DNA of 5,623 nt. Source: Bordetella parapertussis. GTDB taxonomy: Bacteria > Pseudomonadota > Gammaproteobacteria > Burkholderiales > Burkholderiaceae. The notes beneath the pieces are model-generated. The model saw only the letters and a program-made list of their open reading frames with translations, was not told where the DNA came from and searched no databases. A program made the translations under genes and the position numbers. Position 1 is the stretch's first letter, and each line of letters starts with the position of its first letter. The stretch covers positions 1-5,623 of the forward strand of contig CAMDLJ010000182.1 of assembly GCA_945901665.1 (NCBI GenBank), read 5' to 3'. Below, piece after piece: positions 5,340 to 5,623 of the stretch.

Positions 5340-5623
5340 ATGTTAATCCAAAGACTACCTGCTGGTTTTAATTTAAAAAGATATTGGCAACAGTTACCCG
5401 ACTTAAGCCTTAGCCACATTTTGCTGAGAATACCCTTGTCTTTATTGTTTATAAATCAGGGGCTCAGCAAATTCCCTTTCGATCCTGCTGTCGGAGAAGG
5501 AATGGGCATACCTGCTCTGGTTTGGTGGTTTGTCTGTTATGGCGAGGTCGCTGCTGGGCTGGGACTCTTGGCTGGTGGATTGGGAACAATTCCAAAAATA
5601 CGAGACATCGCTTTTCTGGCTGT
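5340..5623 (+). CDS. DoxX-like membrane protein (5' part, runs off the window)
   Basis: The first 94 codons are visible and the frame is open at the window end. The sequence starts MLIQRLPAGF and carries a hydrophobic helix LLRIPLSLLFINQGLSKF (28-45), a short loop, and a second helix region ALVWWFVCYGEVAAGLGLLAGG (59-80). The GLSKF after helix one and GE..AGLGLLAG in helix two fit DoxX-like small membrane proteins, which occur in redox and respiratory contexts, sometimes as quinol-related partners of thiol proteins. The first in-frame ATG after the TGA at 5301-5303 is at 5340. The SD is weak (GAAAG, 5326-5330, 9-nt spacing). The early codons are unlike neighbours: TTA five times, AGA three times and ATA four times in 94 codons. 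The family call is moderate because the downstream helices are missing. Confidence 0.6.
   Translation, partial: MLIQRLPAGFNLKRYWQQLPDLSLSHILLRIPLSLLFINQGLSKFPFDPAVGEGMGIPALVWWFVCYGEVAAGLGLLAGGLGTIPKIRDIAFLA

Overview
The window looks like a chromosomal segment of a betaproteobacterium, most likely a freshwater Burkholderiales/Comamonadaceae-type organism. This is inferred from moderate-to-high GC coding sequence, the mix of families (DctM-type TRAP permease, high-potential iron-sulfur protein, DCC-family protein, LitR/CarH-like MerR regulator) and compact gene packing. The species cannot be named from the sequence alone. No tRNA, rRNA, CRISPR array or insertion sequence was seen, and no stretch of more than 300 bases lacks a gene.

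Layout, left to right. Bases 1-510 (+) are the C-terminal part of a TRAP transporter large permease. It converges, with only five bases between stop codons, on a three-gene minus-strand operon running from about 3569 down to 516. In order of transcription the operon encodes: a MerR-family regulator with a LitR/CarH-like HTH, a Rossmann-like middle domain lacking the cobalamin motif, and a Cys/His-containing C-terminal domain; a 2-oxoglutarate/Fe(II) dioxygenase of the amino-acid hydroxylase (2OG-Fe_dioxy) type, whose ATG overlaps the regulator's stop; and a photolyase/cryptochrome-family FAD protein whose FAD domain is N-terminal and is followed by what may be a displaced alpha/beta domain.

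A 120-base AT-rich intergenic region (3570-3689) separates this operon from a divergent plus-strand series. It holds two perfect, back-to-back 11-bp direct repeats, a third near-perfect copy exactly 33 bp (3 x 11) further on, and a weaker fourth. An 11-bp tandem direct-repeat operator is the architecture known for CarH-type MerR regulators. The plus-strand series is an Rrf2-family regulator (3690-4202), an unrecognised 106-residue protein (4216-4536), a DCC-family thiol-disulfide oxidoreductase-like protein (4538-4909), a Tat-exported HiPIP (4963-5292) and the start of a DoxX-like membrane protein (5340 to the window edge).

Working model (inference): two divergent regulators control a light- or oxidative-stress-related operon (flavin photoreceptor/photolyase plus oxygenase) on one side and a redox cassette (thiol protein, periplasmic Fe-S electron carrier, DoxX-like membrane protein) on the other. 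The B12-less CarH-like regulator with its tandem operator, next to a domain-rearranged cryptochrome-like protein, is the most promising candidate for an undescribed light/redox-responsive system.
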